DNA of 64,000 nt from the IMG/VR virus record IMGVR_UViG_3300046453_000063, positions 62,001 to 126,000 of that record; one strand, 5' to 3'. The position numbers were made by a program, and so were the translations under genes. Below the pieces are notes generated by a model. The model was given only the letters and a program-made list of their open reading frames with translations. It was not told the origin of the DNA and did not search any database. Positions 27,935-37,342 of this stretch are shown one piece after another. This DNA comes from a virus. Position 1 is the first letter of the stretch. Each line of letters opens with the position of its first letter.

Positions 27935-28591
27935 TTACGCCTTTGGAATTACAACATCTCTGATCTGTCTACCAGTCCAAGAACCAAGGAATAAATGATA
28001 CCCGTAAGCATCCTTATGCGGAATCACTTCTAATCTTTGATGTTGGAAAGAACAGAACGTATGGACTGGATATATAGTGACATCGCCTTTAAGCCATCTA
28101 TAACCATATTCATTTTCTCTAGTAACCCATGGTCTACTTAGTTGTGTAATAATATTTGTATTAGTGTTTTCACTATATGGACGATCATTATAGAAATCGA
28201 GCAACATTTTCACCCACTCATGACCTTTAACACTGCCCATAATAGCTGTAACCATTAGATCCTGAGTTTCATGACCAGTGAATGCACGAGTTTCAAGGAA
28301 TCTGTCTAATGGTTTAACGCAGAAAAAGTCCGAATCTACGTATACGCCCCCTATGGTTAGCAAGGCCCACAATCTTGCGATGTCGGTAGCAAAAGCATAC
28401 TTTTTACGCTTCAGTGCTTCTTGAACAAATGGATATTCATCGACTAGGAAGTTTGATTCGTTAATTTCGACAATTTCCCAAGTTGGATTGTGTTCTTTCC
28501 AACTAGCAATACATTTCTGTACCATTGGAGGTTTCTCGTTATTCCCAAACCAACAATATATCAATCTACGGTCGATAAGTTTTTTAGCCAT
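27935..28591 (-). CDS. Glycosyltransferase, DXD-containing sugar-binding type (GT32/OCH1-like)
   Basis: 218 residues. IYCWFGNNEKPPMVQKCIASWKEH is the family N-terminus, and KYAFATDIARLWALLTIGGVYVDSDF supplies the DXD metal/sugar-nucleotide site (DSD). The His/Trp-rich end fits the acceptor side. The ATG at 28591 overlaps the stop region of the preceding GT8 gene (TAAAATG) and has AGAGGTG. Third gene of a three-glycosyltransferase cassette embedded in the virion operon. Donor and acceptor unknown; a virion protein, phage-modified wall polymer or DNA sugar are possibilities, the first favoured by position. Confidence 0.8.
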   Translation of the reverse strand: MAKKLIDRRLIYCWFGNNEKPPMVQKCIASWKEHNPTWEIVEINESNFLVDEYPFVQEALKRKKYAFATDIARLWALLTIGGVYVDSDFFCVKPLDRFLETRAFTGHETQDLMVTAIMGSVKGHEWVKMLLDFYNDRPYSENTNTNIITQLSRPWVTRENEYGYRWLKGDVTIYPVHTFCSFQHQRLEVIPHKDAYGYHLFLGSWTGRQIRDVVIPKA

Positions 28592-28592
28592 T

Positions 28593-29378
28593 TTACACCT
28601 CTGATCTACTAAGTCCAAAAGTTTTACGATAGTCTTTTAGTGTCCTGAACCAAAAATGGGGGTGTGGAACATTATTATTTGACCACGGCTTATCTCCTGC
28701 ATAGTGCATAATTCTAACTTTATCTCGTTCAACGTTTAGCCCCGCCGAAATTGATACGTTATATTTATTATCAATCAATAATATCTTCTTCTTACAAGTC
28801 TTGTTCAAAATGCATTGGTCGTGGGCCGGAAATTTCTTGGTGTTTGCTTCGTAAATCCATTTCTCTTGAAGATGATCTTCCCTAATTTTCTTCAGATTCA
28901 TTAGTAATACTCCAGCATTAACATATACATCTTTGTCAGTTAATCCCAACGGTTTCTTCAAATTGTAATGATCTGCATGAATATCTAACGCTCCAGCAAT
29001 ATAATAATCATCAATATTTGTATTGTATAAATCAGTTACATCGCCAACAACCAAAGCGTCTGCATCAATATGAAGCAGCTTATCATCATCGACAAGAGTT
29101 GGAAGTATCAATCTATACAGTGCATACCTTGTAAATCTAGAACTTACGTTCACTGTGCTAGGAATCAACTCTTTGAATTTATCCTCAGCATTAATAAACT
29201 CAATTTTGCATCTGTCACCAAAGTAATCTGTAATATAACTAGCATCAAAAATTCCATCTTTATCAGATATCAAATACACCTTGATATTTCCTTCATTGGT
29301 TTTGAATATAGAATATGTCTCAACCGCTGCCCACTCAGCCCAATTGGGGCTATATATAATAGCAATATTCATAGTCAT
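28593..29378 (-). CDS. Glycosyltransferase family 8 protein
   Basis: 261 residues. The GT8 pattern is clear: YRLILPTLV...LLHIDADALVVGD with the DAD metal motif, NAGVLLMNL, a PAHDQCILN block and the C-terminal HYAGDKPW, as in LgtC/glycogenin-type galactosyl or glucosyl transferases. Good AGGGAGA site 8 nt before the ATG. Second gene of the cassette. Confidence 0.87.
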   Translation of the reverse strand: MTMNIAIIYSPNWAEWAAVETYSIFKTNEGNIKVYLISDKDGIFDASYITDYFGDRCKIEFINAEDKFKELIPSTVNVSSRFTRYALYRLILPTLVDDDKLLHIDADALVVGDVTDLYNTNIDDYYIAGALDIHADHYNLKKPLGLTDKDVYVNAGVLLMNLKKIREDHLQEKWIYEANTKKFPAHDQCILNKTCKKKILLIDNKYNVSISAGLNVERDKVRIMHYAGDKPWSNNNVPHPHFWFRTLKDYRKTFGLSRSEV

Positions 29379-29431
29379 GTTAACGATCTCCCTGTAAATT
29401 TTATAGATTTATTTTTATTATATATTCTAAA

Positions 29432-30199
29432 TTACATATCCTTACTCATAATATGTTTTGAAAACGTTGAAACATCGCACCACAACTCGAATCCTTGATC
29501 TTGAGCCATCTTACAAAAATAAGCATCTTCACCTTGAGGATGGTATCCAAACTTCACATTTTTATAAACATTTTTATCTAATAGAAAAACTGCACCTGTT
29601 AAGTCAACTTTATATAATTTCTGTTCTGTTAATGTGGAGGCATTCTTAACATAGTAATTAGAGATATGCTTGTATTGTCCGTTTTCTTCGAGCTTCATAA
29701 TGTTCGGATACTTATGTGGTGCTTCAGGAGATACCAAATAACCATTATATATAAGTGATGATATAATATTTTTATCTGCATTGAGCAAATTGTTAATTAT
29801 ATCATCGGGAACTAAAATATCAGAATCAATAAACAGGAGTTTATCTGTATTGACTTTAGACATGATATGATTCTTCAAAATACTCAAGTGATTGTATATA
29901 TATTCATTTCTGACTTTTGTGCTACGAATATCTTCGGGAACTTTTCGATTCATTGTTTCGATTGTAATAGAGTTGTATTCATTATTATGCAATTGTTTGA
30001 ATTGACGTAAAATTGATTCTGTTTTATCCGTACTGTCATTAATAAGAAAATAGAGTGAGATAAGATTCTTTGGATATGAGATGTTATTAATATGATCAAG
30101 ATATTTATCAATAACAAAATCTCGGTTGCGACATGCTGCCGCTATGGTGATTGATTGATTAAGTGGAGGAGACGGAGAAGACTGTTCAATTTGTGGCAT
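29432..30199 (-). CDS. Glycosyltransferase (GT-A fold, GT2/Anp1-like)
   Basis: 255 residues. ITIAAACRNRDFVIDKYLDHI begins the Rossmann-like nucleotide-binding half. KLLFIDSDILVPDD provides the DXD motif, and GAVFLLDKNVYKNVKF followed by HPQGEDAYFCKMAQDQG gives the ED acceptor region. First gene of the cassette. Ribosome site CAGGGAG. A 53-bp gap separates it from the GT8 gene. Confidence 0.8.
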   Translation of the reverse strand: MPQIEQSSPSPPLNQSITIAAACRNRDFVIDKYLDHINNISYPKNLISLYFLINDSTDKTESILRQFKQLHNNEYNSITIETMNRKVPEDIRSTKVRNEYIYNHLSILKNHIMSKVNTDKLLFIDSDILVPDDIINNLLNADKNIISSLIYNGYLVSPEAPHKYPNIMKLEENGQYKHISNYYVKNASTLTEQKLYKVDLTGAVFLLDKNVYKNVKFGYHPQGEDAYFCKMAQDQGFELWCDVSTFSKHIMSKDM

Positions 30200-30203
30200 A
30201 TTA

Positions 30204-31442
30204 TTACTCCCTGTTTAAATTATATTTATTGATTATATCTTTATATTTACTACCGTCTTTTCTGACTCTTGACAATGAACCGAAATCATATACATTCTCA
30301 AATTGACTTGTTTTTACTGTCCCTTTGCCAATGTTAAATACTATCCATGAATGACCAGTAGAGATATATTCTTTTGCAAATTCTATCATTTCAATAATTT
30401 TTGTTTCTGTTGGGATGTTGTCTTTTCCTGATATGATTCTTATTTCTTTCCATCCACGACGATGCAGGGCATATCTTCTTCTTTGTTCTTTTTTATCAAA
30501 TTCTTCTTGAGAAATAATTCCGAACTTTACCTTTCCATCATGCAATCCACCATCATATTCGATATATATTCTCTCTTCGGGAAAAGCGATGTCTAGAAAA
30601 GAGGAGTTGTATAAATGGTTTAACTCTCCGCCAACGATATTATGTATATATGCTTGTTGTAATGATACTGGCATACTGTTATTTTCCATAAGACTCTTAA
30701 AGGCTTTGGCTCTGATTTCAGGATTTTTCATGACGTTATCAAACCCAAATCTGCTGATTGTTGTCTCATCTTTTTTCTTTTTTGCGCACTCATCGCATCG
30801 AACATATCCCATACGAAATGAAATAACTGAATTAGACCATTTCTTTCCACAGGCACAAATAAAATCAACACGATTTAGTTGATTCAATAATTCATATTCT
30901 TCTTTTGTAGTGAGCAATGTACAACCACTGTTTGTAAATAGTGATTTTATATCGTCATATTTATTTTTTCTCTTTTTGCCAGCAACTTCGTGTCCGCATC
31001 GGCTACATCCATGGCCTGCCCGAATAGTGTCATATGCTACATAGCACAATTCTCCACACTGACATTCATAAGACACCTTTTCTTTTGCGGAAACGAATGA
31101 AGTTGAGATTAATTTATTCCCAAGTTTTTCAATGAACTCTTTTAAATAATCGTATTCGATTTTCTGCTTGCAGTCATCACAACAAAAATTAATAATTTTA
31201 GTGATAGATCGTATTTCTTGATTTAACCTTCTTCGATATTCTTTATAGGGCAATTGCATGGTGTTTTTGTGGCAATAATCGCATTCCACCAAAACTATTG
31301 AGTGACTCTTATTAGAAAGATGATTCACATTGACATCGATAGTGTCACCTATTTTACATTCGTATCCCATAGACAGAAGATGCTCAATGTTTAATTTCTT
31401 GCAACTAACCCTACGGCTTTTTGTTAATATTATTTTAAACAC
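30204..31442 (-). CDS. EDxHD/Vsr-like homing endonuclease with zinc-ribbon repeats
   Basis: 412 residues from the GTG at 31442. However, AGAGGTG overlaps that codon and sits exactly 8 nt before an in-frame ATA at 31433, so AUA initiation is possible. N-terminal zinc-ribbon repeats (YECQCGELCYVAYDTIRAGHGC, FICACGKKW) are followed by a linker and a C-terminal nuclease (SFLDIAFPEERIYIEYDGGLHD... RRGWKEIRIIS) of the very-short-patch-repair-like EDxHD class known from phage homing enzymes such as I-Bth0305I. Its last 150 residues are clearly paralogous to the gene at 43.3-44.2 kb. It separates the glycosyltransferases from the tail tube gene. Confidence 0.8.
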   Translation of the reverse strand: MFKIILTKSRRVSCKKLNIEHLLSMGYECKIGDTIDVNVNHLSNKSHSIVLVECDYCHKNTMQLPYKEYRRRLNQEIRSITKIINFCCDDCKQKIEYDYLKEFIEKLGNKLISTSFVSAKEKVSYECQCGELCYVAYDTIRAGHGCSRCGHEVAGKKRKNKYDDIKSLFTNSGCTLLTTKEEYELLNQLNRVDFICACGKKWSNSVISFRMGYVRCDECAKKKKDETTISRFGFDNVMKNPEIRAKAFKSLMENNSMPVSLQQAYIHNIVGGELNHLYNSSFLDIAFPEERIYIEYDGGLHDGKVKFGIISQEEFDKKEQRRRYALHRRGWKEIRIISGKDNIPTETKIIEMIEFAKEYISTGHSWIVFNIGKGTVKTSQFENVYDFGSLSRVRKDGSKYKDIINKYNLNRE

Positions 31443-31462
31443 CTCTATTGATATTTAGATAT

Positions 31463-31500
31463 AAAAAAAGCCCATCCGCATTTTTAGAGTGGATGGGCTT
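31463..31500 (-). terminator. Strong terminator after the tail tube gene
   Basis: A perfect 10-bp stem (AAGCCCATCC / GGATGGGCTT) with a 13-nt loop and seven Ts on the minus strand, 18 bp past the tail tube stop. It would uncouple highly expressed structural genes from the endonuclease and glycosyltransferases downstream. Confidence 0.9.
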
Positions 31501-31517
31501 AATATATTTATCTTTTA

Positions 31518-32312
31518 TTAAGCCAAGTCGCTTTCGTCAAAGATATACATGGTATACAAATCTTTAGAACCAGGAACCGCCAACGCTTCCATTGGAATAT
31601 CCAAAACAGAAGGATCTCCATCTGGAGCCATGGTAAGATTGAATGAATCTTCAATCTTTGCAGAAGGGATAGTGATTTGTGCTGCATAATCAGATTTTGT
31701 CAGAACGTCACGAACAAGGACGTCCAAAACAAGTTTGTAACTTCCTGCAAATTTGTTAGTTTGAGCAGTCATCTTCTTTGTATCAACACCAGTAGTTGTT
31801 TCATAGTAAGCGATAATTTTAGATCCAGTCGGAATATCACCCGTAAAGAAACTAAGAGCTTTACCTGTTACTTTATATTGTCCTGTAGTTGGAGTTGATG
31901 CCGTATATGCAAAATCGTCTCCAAGTGTTCCGTCTGCCAAGAACAAGTTCACACTTTTAAGTGCGCCAGCAGCAGTAGGCGTATAATTGAGCGTTGCAGC
32001 ATTACTTGTTACTGTTAGCACATCGTTAACAATAATTGGTACGGCACCAGTTTCCACTTCTGTTCCCAGCATCATTGCGATCATTTCATTCGAAAAAAGA
32101 GCGTCTTGCAGAGTGAATCTTGCAGCTCTACTCCCAGAAAATCCCAGAATTTTAGGATTCCCAGACCCCCCCATTACATAAGTGACTTCCGATGAATTTT
32201 CGAGGCCACTGGATTTTAAACTGTCCAGCTTTACCTTAAGTTTTCCTGTTGTCAAATCAAAAAATGATGCCGTAGCGACATCACGAATAGCCCAACGGTT
32301 TGTTGTTGCCAT
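31518..32312 (-). CDS. Major tail (tube) protein
   Basis: 264 residues, beta-rich, Ala/Thr/Gly/Ser-rich, without long helices. The N-terminus ATTNRWAIRDVATASFFDLTTGK and the C-terminus MEALAVPGSKDLYTMYIFDE are typical of tube proteins. Excellent ribosome site (AGGAGG, 9 nt). A strong terminator follows, as expected for an abundant virion subunit. It lies between connector-type genes and the tape measure region. Residues 85-145 may be an added Ig-like surface domain. It is a candidate target for the adjacent glycosyltransferases. Confidence 0.75.
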   Translation of the reverse strand: MATTNRWAIRDVATASFFDLTTGKLKVKLDSLKSSGLENSSEVTYVMGGSGNPKILGFSGSRAARFTLQDALFSNEMIAMMLGTEVETGAVPIIVNDVLTVTSNAATLNYTPTAAGALKSVNLFLADGTLGDDFAYTASTPTTGQYKVTGKALSFFTGDIPTGSKIIAYYETTTGVDTKKMTAQTNKFAGSYKLVLDVLVRDVLTKSDYAAQITIPSAKIEDSFNLTMAPDGDPSVLDIPMEALAVPGSKDLYTMYIFDESDLA

Positions 32313-32328
32313 TAATAAATTCCTCCTA

Positions 32329-33045
32329 TTAATCTATAATTTTTGTCCAAGCACTTTCTTGCAATTTGATTTTTGAGGAATCAATATTACCAGTGTAAAT
32401 GCCTGTAAGGATGCCATTATAGTGATCTATGTTTTCCATCCTGTAATAACCGTCATATACTTGATAGATAGTTAAATTACCAATTTCTAAAATGTTTAAA
32501 TTTGATTTCCATGAGAGTCCAGATACAATACTCGGTAGATTGGTAATTGGTTTCTTTGGTGGTCTCTTGGCTCTATCACCTAAGATTTTATCCATAAATT
32601 CTTTTGCTTTAGAGTTACTAGGATTAAACTCATCCTCTGGTTTTTTATCAGGAATTCTATTCGCGATCTTTATTAGTCTTTGTATTTCTTCAAGAGAATT
32701 GTGATCAACAAGAGAGTCGCCTAAGACAAAACAAGGGGCGTTATTGATAATTTCTACCTTTATTTCTTCTTTAAAGATTAAATTTGATCCAATCTCAACA
32801 GAATTTCTAAAGCTTTCGTCTTTAACAAAAAAATGAACCATCAAATCGAAATTAGACTCTTTAATTTCCTTTAAGTCTTCAAATAGATTTTTATCAAATA
32901 GAAGAGAGGATAGTCCATAATTATATGTATCATAACCAACAGATACTATTTCATTTAATGTTGGTGAATATATATTCACACCATTAATGCTAACTGGCTG
33001 ACCCAATAAGAGCTTAAGACTAATGCTTTCATCTATATCACTCAT
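32329..33045 (-). CDS. Phage structural-module protein of unknown role
   Basis: 238 residues. The N-terminal half (LLLGQPVSINGVNIYSPTLNEIVSVGYDTYN) resembles proteins near tail tube genes in low-GC phages. A PxxKP-rich linker follows at about 150-170. ATGA overlap with the upstream gene shows tight coupling. Possible tail assembly or adaptor role, from position only. Confidence 0.55.
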   Translation of the reverse strand: MSDIDESISLKLLLGQPVSINGVNIYSPTLNEIVSVGYDTYNYGLSSLLFDKNLFEDLKEIKESNFDLMVHFFVKDESFRNSVEIGSNLIFKEEIKVEIINNAPCFVLGDSLVDHNSLEEIQRLIKIANRIPDKKPEDEFNPSNSKAKEFMDKILGDRAKRPPKKPITNLPSIVSGLSWKSNLNILEIGNLTIYQVYDGYYRMENIDHYNGILTGIYTGNIDSSKIKLQESAWTKIID

Positions 33046-33518
33046 CTATTGAAGTCCACAGGTTTATAGGTGATTGCGTATCCTTGGAATTTTTCATTGA
33101 CCACATATTCATTCAATGCTTTGAATTCCAATTTACCTAAGCCTATCCCATCTTTATAATTCAGCATCTCATCAATTTTATTAGCAATGAAGTCAACTCT
33201 TGTACATTGATAATCTGTTTTGAATGTATCTCTATGAGTAAATACATTAACTGAAACTATGCCAGTCTTAAAACTGTTATTCACCAATCGATAATCACCT
33301 AATGCAAGCGCAATATATGTTCCAGTAGTTAAGTTTATATCTGGAATGAAGCGATGGGGAAATATACACTTATATATCAACTCAGTGGTATCTTCAATAT
33401 CTGGCTTATTTAAGAAATCAGGAGATTGATAAAACAATGCCTTGCACAATTCCTGATTTTCTAGAATTCTACCGATTATCGTATTTTTATATTCACTAAT
33501 TTCCAAGAAAAAAGACAT
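33042..33518 (-). CDS. Putative tail terminator / head-tail joining protein
   Basis: 158 residues, mixed alpha/beta (PDFLNKPDIEDTTELIYKCIFPHRFIPD; then TYIALALGDYRL). Size and place, between the connector proteins and the tail tube operon, fit tail-terminator or neck proteins. Ribosome site AGGAAGTGA. No diagnostic motif. Confidence 0.5.
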   Translation of the reverse strand: MSFFLEISEYKNTIIGRILENQELCKALFYQSPDFLNKPDIEDTTELIYKCIFPHRFIPDINLTTGTYIALALGDYRLVNNSFKTGIVSVNVFTHRDTFKTDYQCTRVDFIANKIDEMLNYKDGIGLGKLEFKALNEYVVNEKFQGYAITYKPVDFNR

Positions 33519-33539
33519 TGTAATATCACTTCCTGACTT

Positions 33540-34769
33540 TTAATACAACGGTTTAATCCTAACTCTCTTCATTACAATACTCTTACCATCAACATCTCCA
33601 GCAATCAATTGTACATATCCAACTTTGCTTCCAGCCAGCACAGTAAATGTATTTGTAACACTATCTTGAGCACTAATACTAGCCAAAGTTGTCACACTTA
33701 CTCCATCGTCAGCTTTCAATGAAATTACACTTTCATCAGTATACTCAACACCATTGTCATAAAAATTAATGACATAGGATTGACTCTTACCAACCGTAAT
33801 CTCATCTTTACCAACAATATCACAAGTATAATTATGTGTGACGACATCAGTGATGTTAACTTGAATAGACGCTGTTTGACCTTTAAATGATACATCAATT
33901 ATTACAATTCCAGACCTCAGAGGGGTAACGAGACCTGTAGTTGATACTGTAGCTACATCCTCAAAATCAATTGAATAAACTAAGACAGGAGACTCTATAA
34001 TTTGATCGTTGTTTTTTGCTTGAACATTAAGTTGCAATGTCTGATCTGCGCTGATTGTCACGTTGTCACCATTCAATATAGTTAAACTATAATCAGAGAC
34101 ATTATTATAATAATCAGCAATACCAAGTTCAACATTATCCAAGTCTTTATTGATCAGGTTCTCTTCGAGGGTTAGAGTTATAATTCCGTCTATTAATCTA
34201 TTGACTCCAATAACACGCCAGGCGCGACCATCGACAATAAACCGTTTATTCTTTTCAATCTTTCTAGTGTATATAGTATCCTGAATTGTTAATTCTCTAC
34301 GCTCATTGGGGAGGATTAATACTCGACCATCTTCAATACCAAAACTAGATGTACTATTTGATTGCATGCAGAACCAAGATGATCTTATATCACCATTTTC
34401 GTCTAGCCATTTAATTGACGAATAACAGCGTAAAATAATTCCTCGATCGTATATACCGCCAAGTTGATAGTCATTTTGAATTGTAAGCCAGTATTCATTA
34501 TTCCAATAGTAGAGATATCCGACATCTACAGATTGACCAGGAATAGCCGTAACGATTTTCTGACTTTTTAATTCAGAGTCGTCGGTAATCCAAACATCAG
34601 TAGGAGTGGAGGATAGGGGAGTGGAGGGAGTGGAGACAGAGATGTTGTAGTAGGATGGATGATCAAAAAACGCACCAGTAATTTTACGCTTAGTATCAGT
34701 AATTCTAGAGTCTCTAATTGTTGATCCATAAGTAGTGTTTCTTGCATTAAATATGTCTAAATAAGACAT
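33540..34769 (-). CDS. Head-closure / tail protein with C-terminal BIG2 Ig-like domain
   Basis: 409 residues. The first 220 residues look like a head-closure or adaptor module (IVTAIPGQSVDVGYLYYWNNEYWL..., FIVDGRAWRVIGVNRL). About 235-310 is a bacterial Ig-like (BIG2) fold (TISADQTLQLNVQAK..., VATVSTTGLVTPLRSG), followed by another beta domain. Ig-like add-ons on virion proteins usually bind surface glycans weakly. Good GAGGTGGTG ribosome site. Confidence 0.62.
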   Translation of the reverse strand: MSYLDIFNARNTTYGSTIRDSRITDTKRKITGAFFDHPSYYNISVSTPSTPLSSTPTDVWITDDSELKSQKIVTAIPGQSVDVGYLYYWNNEYWLTIQNDYQLGGIYDRGIILRCYSSIKWLDENGDIRSSWFCMQSNSTSSFGIEDGRVLILPNERRELTIQDTIYTRKIEKNKRFIVDGRAWRVIGVNRLIDGIITLTLEENLINKDLDNVELGIADYYNNVSDYSLTILNGDNVTISADQTLQLNVQAKNNDQIIESPVLVYSIDFEDVATVSTTGLVTPLRSGIVIIDVSFKGQTASIQVNITDVVTHNYTCDIVGKDEITVGKSQSYVINFYDNGVEYTDESVISLKADDGVSVTTLASISAQDSVTNTFTVLAGSKVGYVQLIAGDVDGKSIVMKRVRIKPLY

Positions 34770-34789
34770 TGTTCACCACCTCAAAGTGG

Positions 34790-35209
34790 TTATCTTAATT
34801 TTGTTAGGTCGCTAAAACTATAAGTGTAGTCAACAATCATCTTAGATAATTCTGATTGTCTATCTTTTCTAAGTTGGAGCAATCTTCCAAGGTGTTCAGC
34901 CTGAGAAGTAAGACGAAAATCTCCGTTACTCATTGATTGTTCGATATTCTTAATACTTATAATTTGCGAACTCAAATATTCAACAACCATCAAATTCCCC
35001 AATATTTGCATTTCATCTATAGTGAGGTCTATATTGAAAATTAGATTTTCATCGTCTCTATCGTCTAAATCCTGCAAGCATCTGCGAAATTTGGGGATTG
35101 AATTTATTAGATAAACTTTTTCAAGTTCTTCAACAACTGATAAACTGTTGAATTCCATGTCATTGATTTGACTCTGAAAAACACTATACACCTCAGTGTA
35201 GTTGGTCAT
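34790..35209 (-). CDS. Putative head-tail connector protein
   Basis: 139 residues, almost all helical (SVFQSQINDMEFNSLSVVEELEKVYLINSIPKFRRC). Helical proteins of this size directly after the capsid gene are usually connector or adaptor subunits. GGGTGA ribosome site. Function inferred from size and order. Confidence 0.52.
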   Translation of the reverse strand: MTNYTEVYSVFQSQINDMEFNSLSVVEELEKVYLINSIPKFRRCLQDLDDRDDENLIFNIDLTIDEMQILGNLMVVEYLSSQIISIKNIEQSMSNGDFRLTSQAEHLGRLLQLRKDRQSELSKMIVDYTYSFSDLTKLR

Positions 35210-35220
35210 AGTTCACCCCA

Positions 35221-35700
35221 TTATCTACGAGGGTTATCTACATCGATATCAGCGTCGAGCATATCCTCGATGATTCTAATAACTCGTGCATTATTAAGCT
35301 CTCCAGTTTGATATCTGGATCTAGCCAGAGACAAAATCATAGATGCCGTTTTAGAGTTTGCCGATTTTAAGAATCTTTCAAATTCTCCAACATCGCCATC
35401 CATTTTTTCAATGATATATTCTGGAGTAATTAGATTCTGATAATACTTTTCGAGTTTAAGATGAGGAATAACGTCTTCATCTTCTTCTGCAAAAATAATC
35501 CATTGTTCAGAAAAGAATTTAATATGAGAAGATTTCATAGAACGTAGTTCTTTAATAGCAATCTGCTGTTCATCTCCTGGCTGACCAAACAACCAGTCTT
35601 CTCCGATACGATTCTTGTAAACCAAAGATCCTCTACAGTTACTAATGATTGTTACATAGGTATCTTCTGTGAGTTTTCTTTTTCTTGCTGATGCAACCAT
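35221..35700 (-). CDS. Head-region hypothetical protein
   Basis: 159 residues from the ATG 7 nt after GGGGAGG (an ATG two codons earlier is too close). The N-terminus has a small beta domain (YVTIISNCRGSLVYKNRIGEDWLFGQPGDEQQI) and the C-terminus is helical (FLKSANSKTASMILSLARSRYQTGEL). It follows the capsid gene; a capsid-associated or adaptor function is likely. Confidence 0.55.
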   Translation of the reverse strand: MVASARKRKLTEDTYVTIISNCRGSLVYKNRIGEDWLFGQPGDEQQIAIKELRSMKSSHIKFFSEQWIIFAEEDEDVIPHLKLEKYYQNLITPEYIIEKMDGDVGEFERFLKSANSKTASMILSLARSRYQTGELNNARVIRIIEDMLDADIDVDNPRR

Positions 35701-35764
35701 TTTCATGCCTCCCCAATGAGATGGAGGGGAAGAAACGAATCTTCCCCAATATTATATTTATTAA

Positions 35765-36766
35765 TTAAGACGAGAATGTATATACGCCGTACTTGGTCGA
35801 TGTAACAACACCAAAGCCATATTTCTTCTCAAACAGGTATTCCATGGACTGATCCTGATTACCATTTAGACCGTTAGTTGTTTCTTCGATAATGGCATCA
35901 CCTTCAAGAACACCCTTAACAATCTTTTCTTCGCCTTGAGGAACAACGAGCAAGTAATCTGTTCCAACAGCAAAAGTATCTGTTCCAGGAATATGAGATT
36001 GTTTAATTTCAAACATAGTAGTTCCGTCAATAACCTTATAGAATCCGAGATCATTACGGCTTTCAATAACTGAGCCGTTGTATGCAACCAGAGATGGGGC
36101 TGCTTTCTGCAATGCAGTACGGCTACCCATAACCATTGCTTTTACGCCAGTAGCTGCTTCAACATGCTGAATCAAAGTGTTGAATTGAGTCAGATCCCAA
36201 ACTCCATTATATGCATAAGGAGCAGACAGAGCAGAATAGCCAGCAGTAATTGCAGTATTAACATCTGCTGCCATTTGAGCATTCATGGAACGCTGAACTT
36301 TAGCGATCATCTTGGCAAAGTCTACTTTACCTGCAAGATACTCTTCGAATTCAGCATAAATCTTTACACCCTTGTATTCTGTAGGAACATAGAATGCAGA
36401 ACGATCTAGTTTCTGACGGCGAATGTTGTTAGTACCAGCGGCCAATGTAGCAACGTTAAACAGGTGATAATCATCAACCATAAATGCTGGTTTGTCACCG
36501 ACTGCTACTGTCTTGTAGTCAACAAAACCCTCAAACTGATTTTCCAAACCTTCTGTAATCAGTGTGTCTAGCACATCTTCCATAACGTCAAACATTGCGC
36601 GACCATTATGCTTCATCGCACGGCGGAAGTTTTTGTGACTTCCCAAATCCAGAATTTCATTAAATGCACAACGAAGAGTATGCTCTGCTTCGTCCTTGCT
36701 AAATTGAGTCACTTTGCCCTGATAGTGATCAAGTGCAAGTTGTGCAACGGTATTTTTTGTCTTCAT
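35765..36766 (-). CDS. Major capsid protein
   Basis: 333 residues with the HK97-fold flavour: a helical N-terminal arm, then a spine-helix region (VDFAKMIAKVQRSMNAQMAADVNTAI), an A-domain-like stretch (KAMVMGSRTALQKAAPSLVAYN) and beta-rich C-terminus (DYLLVVPQGEEKIVKGVLEG). AGGAGG precedes the ATG by 12 nt. Order portal, scaffold/protease, decoration-like protein, capsid is canonical and equals the SPbeta yon block. The call is from position and composition; no diagnostic motif exists. Confidence 0.72.
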   Translation of the reverse strand: MKTKNTVAQLALDHYQGKVTQFSKDEAEHTLRCAFNEILDLGSHKNFRRAMKHNGRAMFDVMEDVLDTLITEGLENQFEGFVDYKTVAVGDKPAFMVDDYHLFNVATLAAGTNNIRRQKLDRSAFYVPTEYKGVKIYAEFEEYLAGKVDFAKMIAKVQRSMNAQMAADVNTAITAGYSALSAPYAYNGVWDLTQFNTLIQHVEAATGVKAMVMGSRTALQKAAPSLVAYNGSVIESRNDLGFYKVIDGTTMFEIKQSHIPGTDTFAVGTDYLLVVPQGEEKIVKGVLEGDAIIEETTNGLNGNQDQSMEYLFEKKYGFGVVTSTKYGVYTFSS

Positions 36767-36798
36767 ATAAACTCATATCCTCCTAAGATTGATTATTT

Positions 36799-37284
36799 TT
36801 AGTTTTTAACTACTTCGAAAGCAGTGGCAGGAAGACCATACAAAGTTGTTTTCTCAATAACTTTCGCAGAGAACTTTGTAGAGCCAATAGTGGAGCTAGG
36901 CAACAATTTAAAAGAGCCATTTTGTGGGATCAAATACTCATTAAGAACCGAAGTTCCATCAATTACATTGTCTGTGAATGTGAAAATGTCTCCAACTTCT
37001 GGAACATAAGCGCGACCTGTTTTACCAGCCTCCAGAACAAAATCAACAACTGTCTGACCAGCGAGATATGTAGTAGGAACACTTGCATGGATAACCAGAT
37101 TGCGGGTTGCCAAATCTGCCGTGGCCGGGCGTACAACCTGATATGCTTCACGTTTTCCTGTAACCAAAGCATCTGCAAAGAATACAAAACCATTTTCTAG
37201 TGGTGTGGAAGCCAACTGCACACTCTTAATATTTCCGGCCTTAGTAGCCTGGGCTTTATCAATACGAACTGCACCGTATGCCAT
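36799..37284 (-). CDS. Capsid decoration / head-stabilising-like protein
   Basis: 161 residues, beta-rich and low in Cys/Trp (MAYGAVRIDKAQATKAGNIKSVQL...). Strong AGGAGG. Small beta proteins immediately upstream of the capsid gene and downstream of the scaffold are typically decoration proteins. It follows a terminator, so it may begin a transcript with the capsid gene. Confidence 0.58.
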   Translation of the reverse strand: MAYGAVRIDKAQATKAGNIKSVQLASTPLENGFVFFADALVTGKREAYQVVRPATADLATRNLVIHASVPTTYLAGQTVVDFVLEAGKTGRAYVPEVGDIFTFTDNVIDGTSVLNEYLIPQNGSFKLLPSSTIGSTKFSAKVIEKTTLYGLPATAFEVVKN

Positions 37285-37316
37285 AATAATTTTTTCCTCC
37301 TAAATTTTTGTAAAAT

Positions 37317-37342
37317 AAAAAGCGCCTACTTTGTAGGAGCCT
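37317..37342 (-). terminator. Terminator between the scaffold/protease and capsid genes
   Basis: AGGCTCCTAC and GTAGGCGCT form a hairpin with loop AAA, followed by TTTTTATTTT on the minus strand, overlapping the end of the scaffold gene. Confidence 0.75.
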
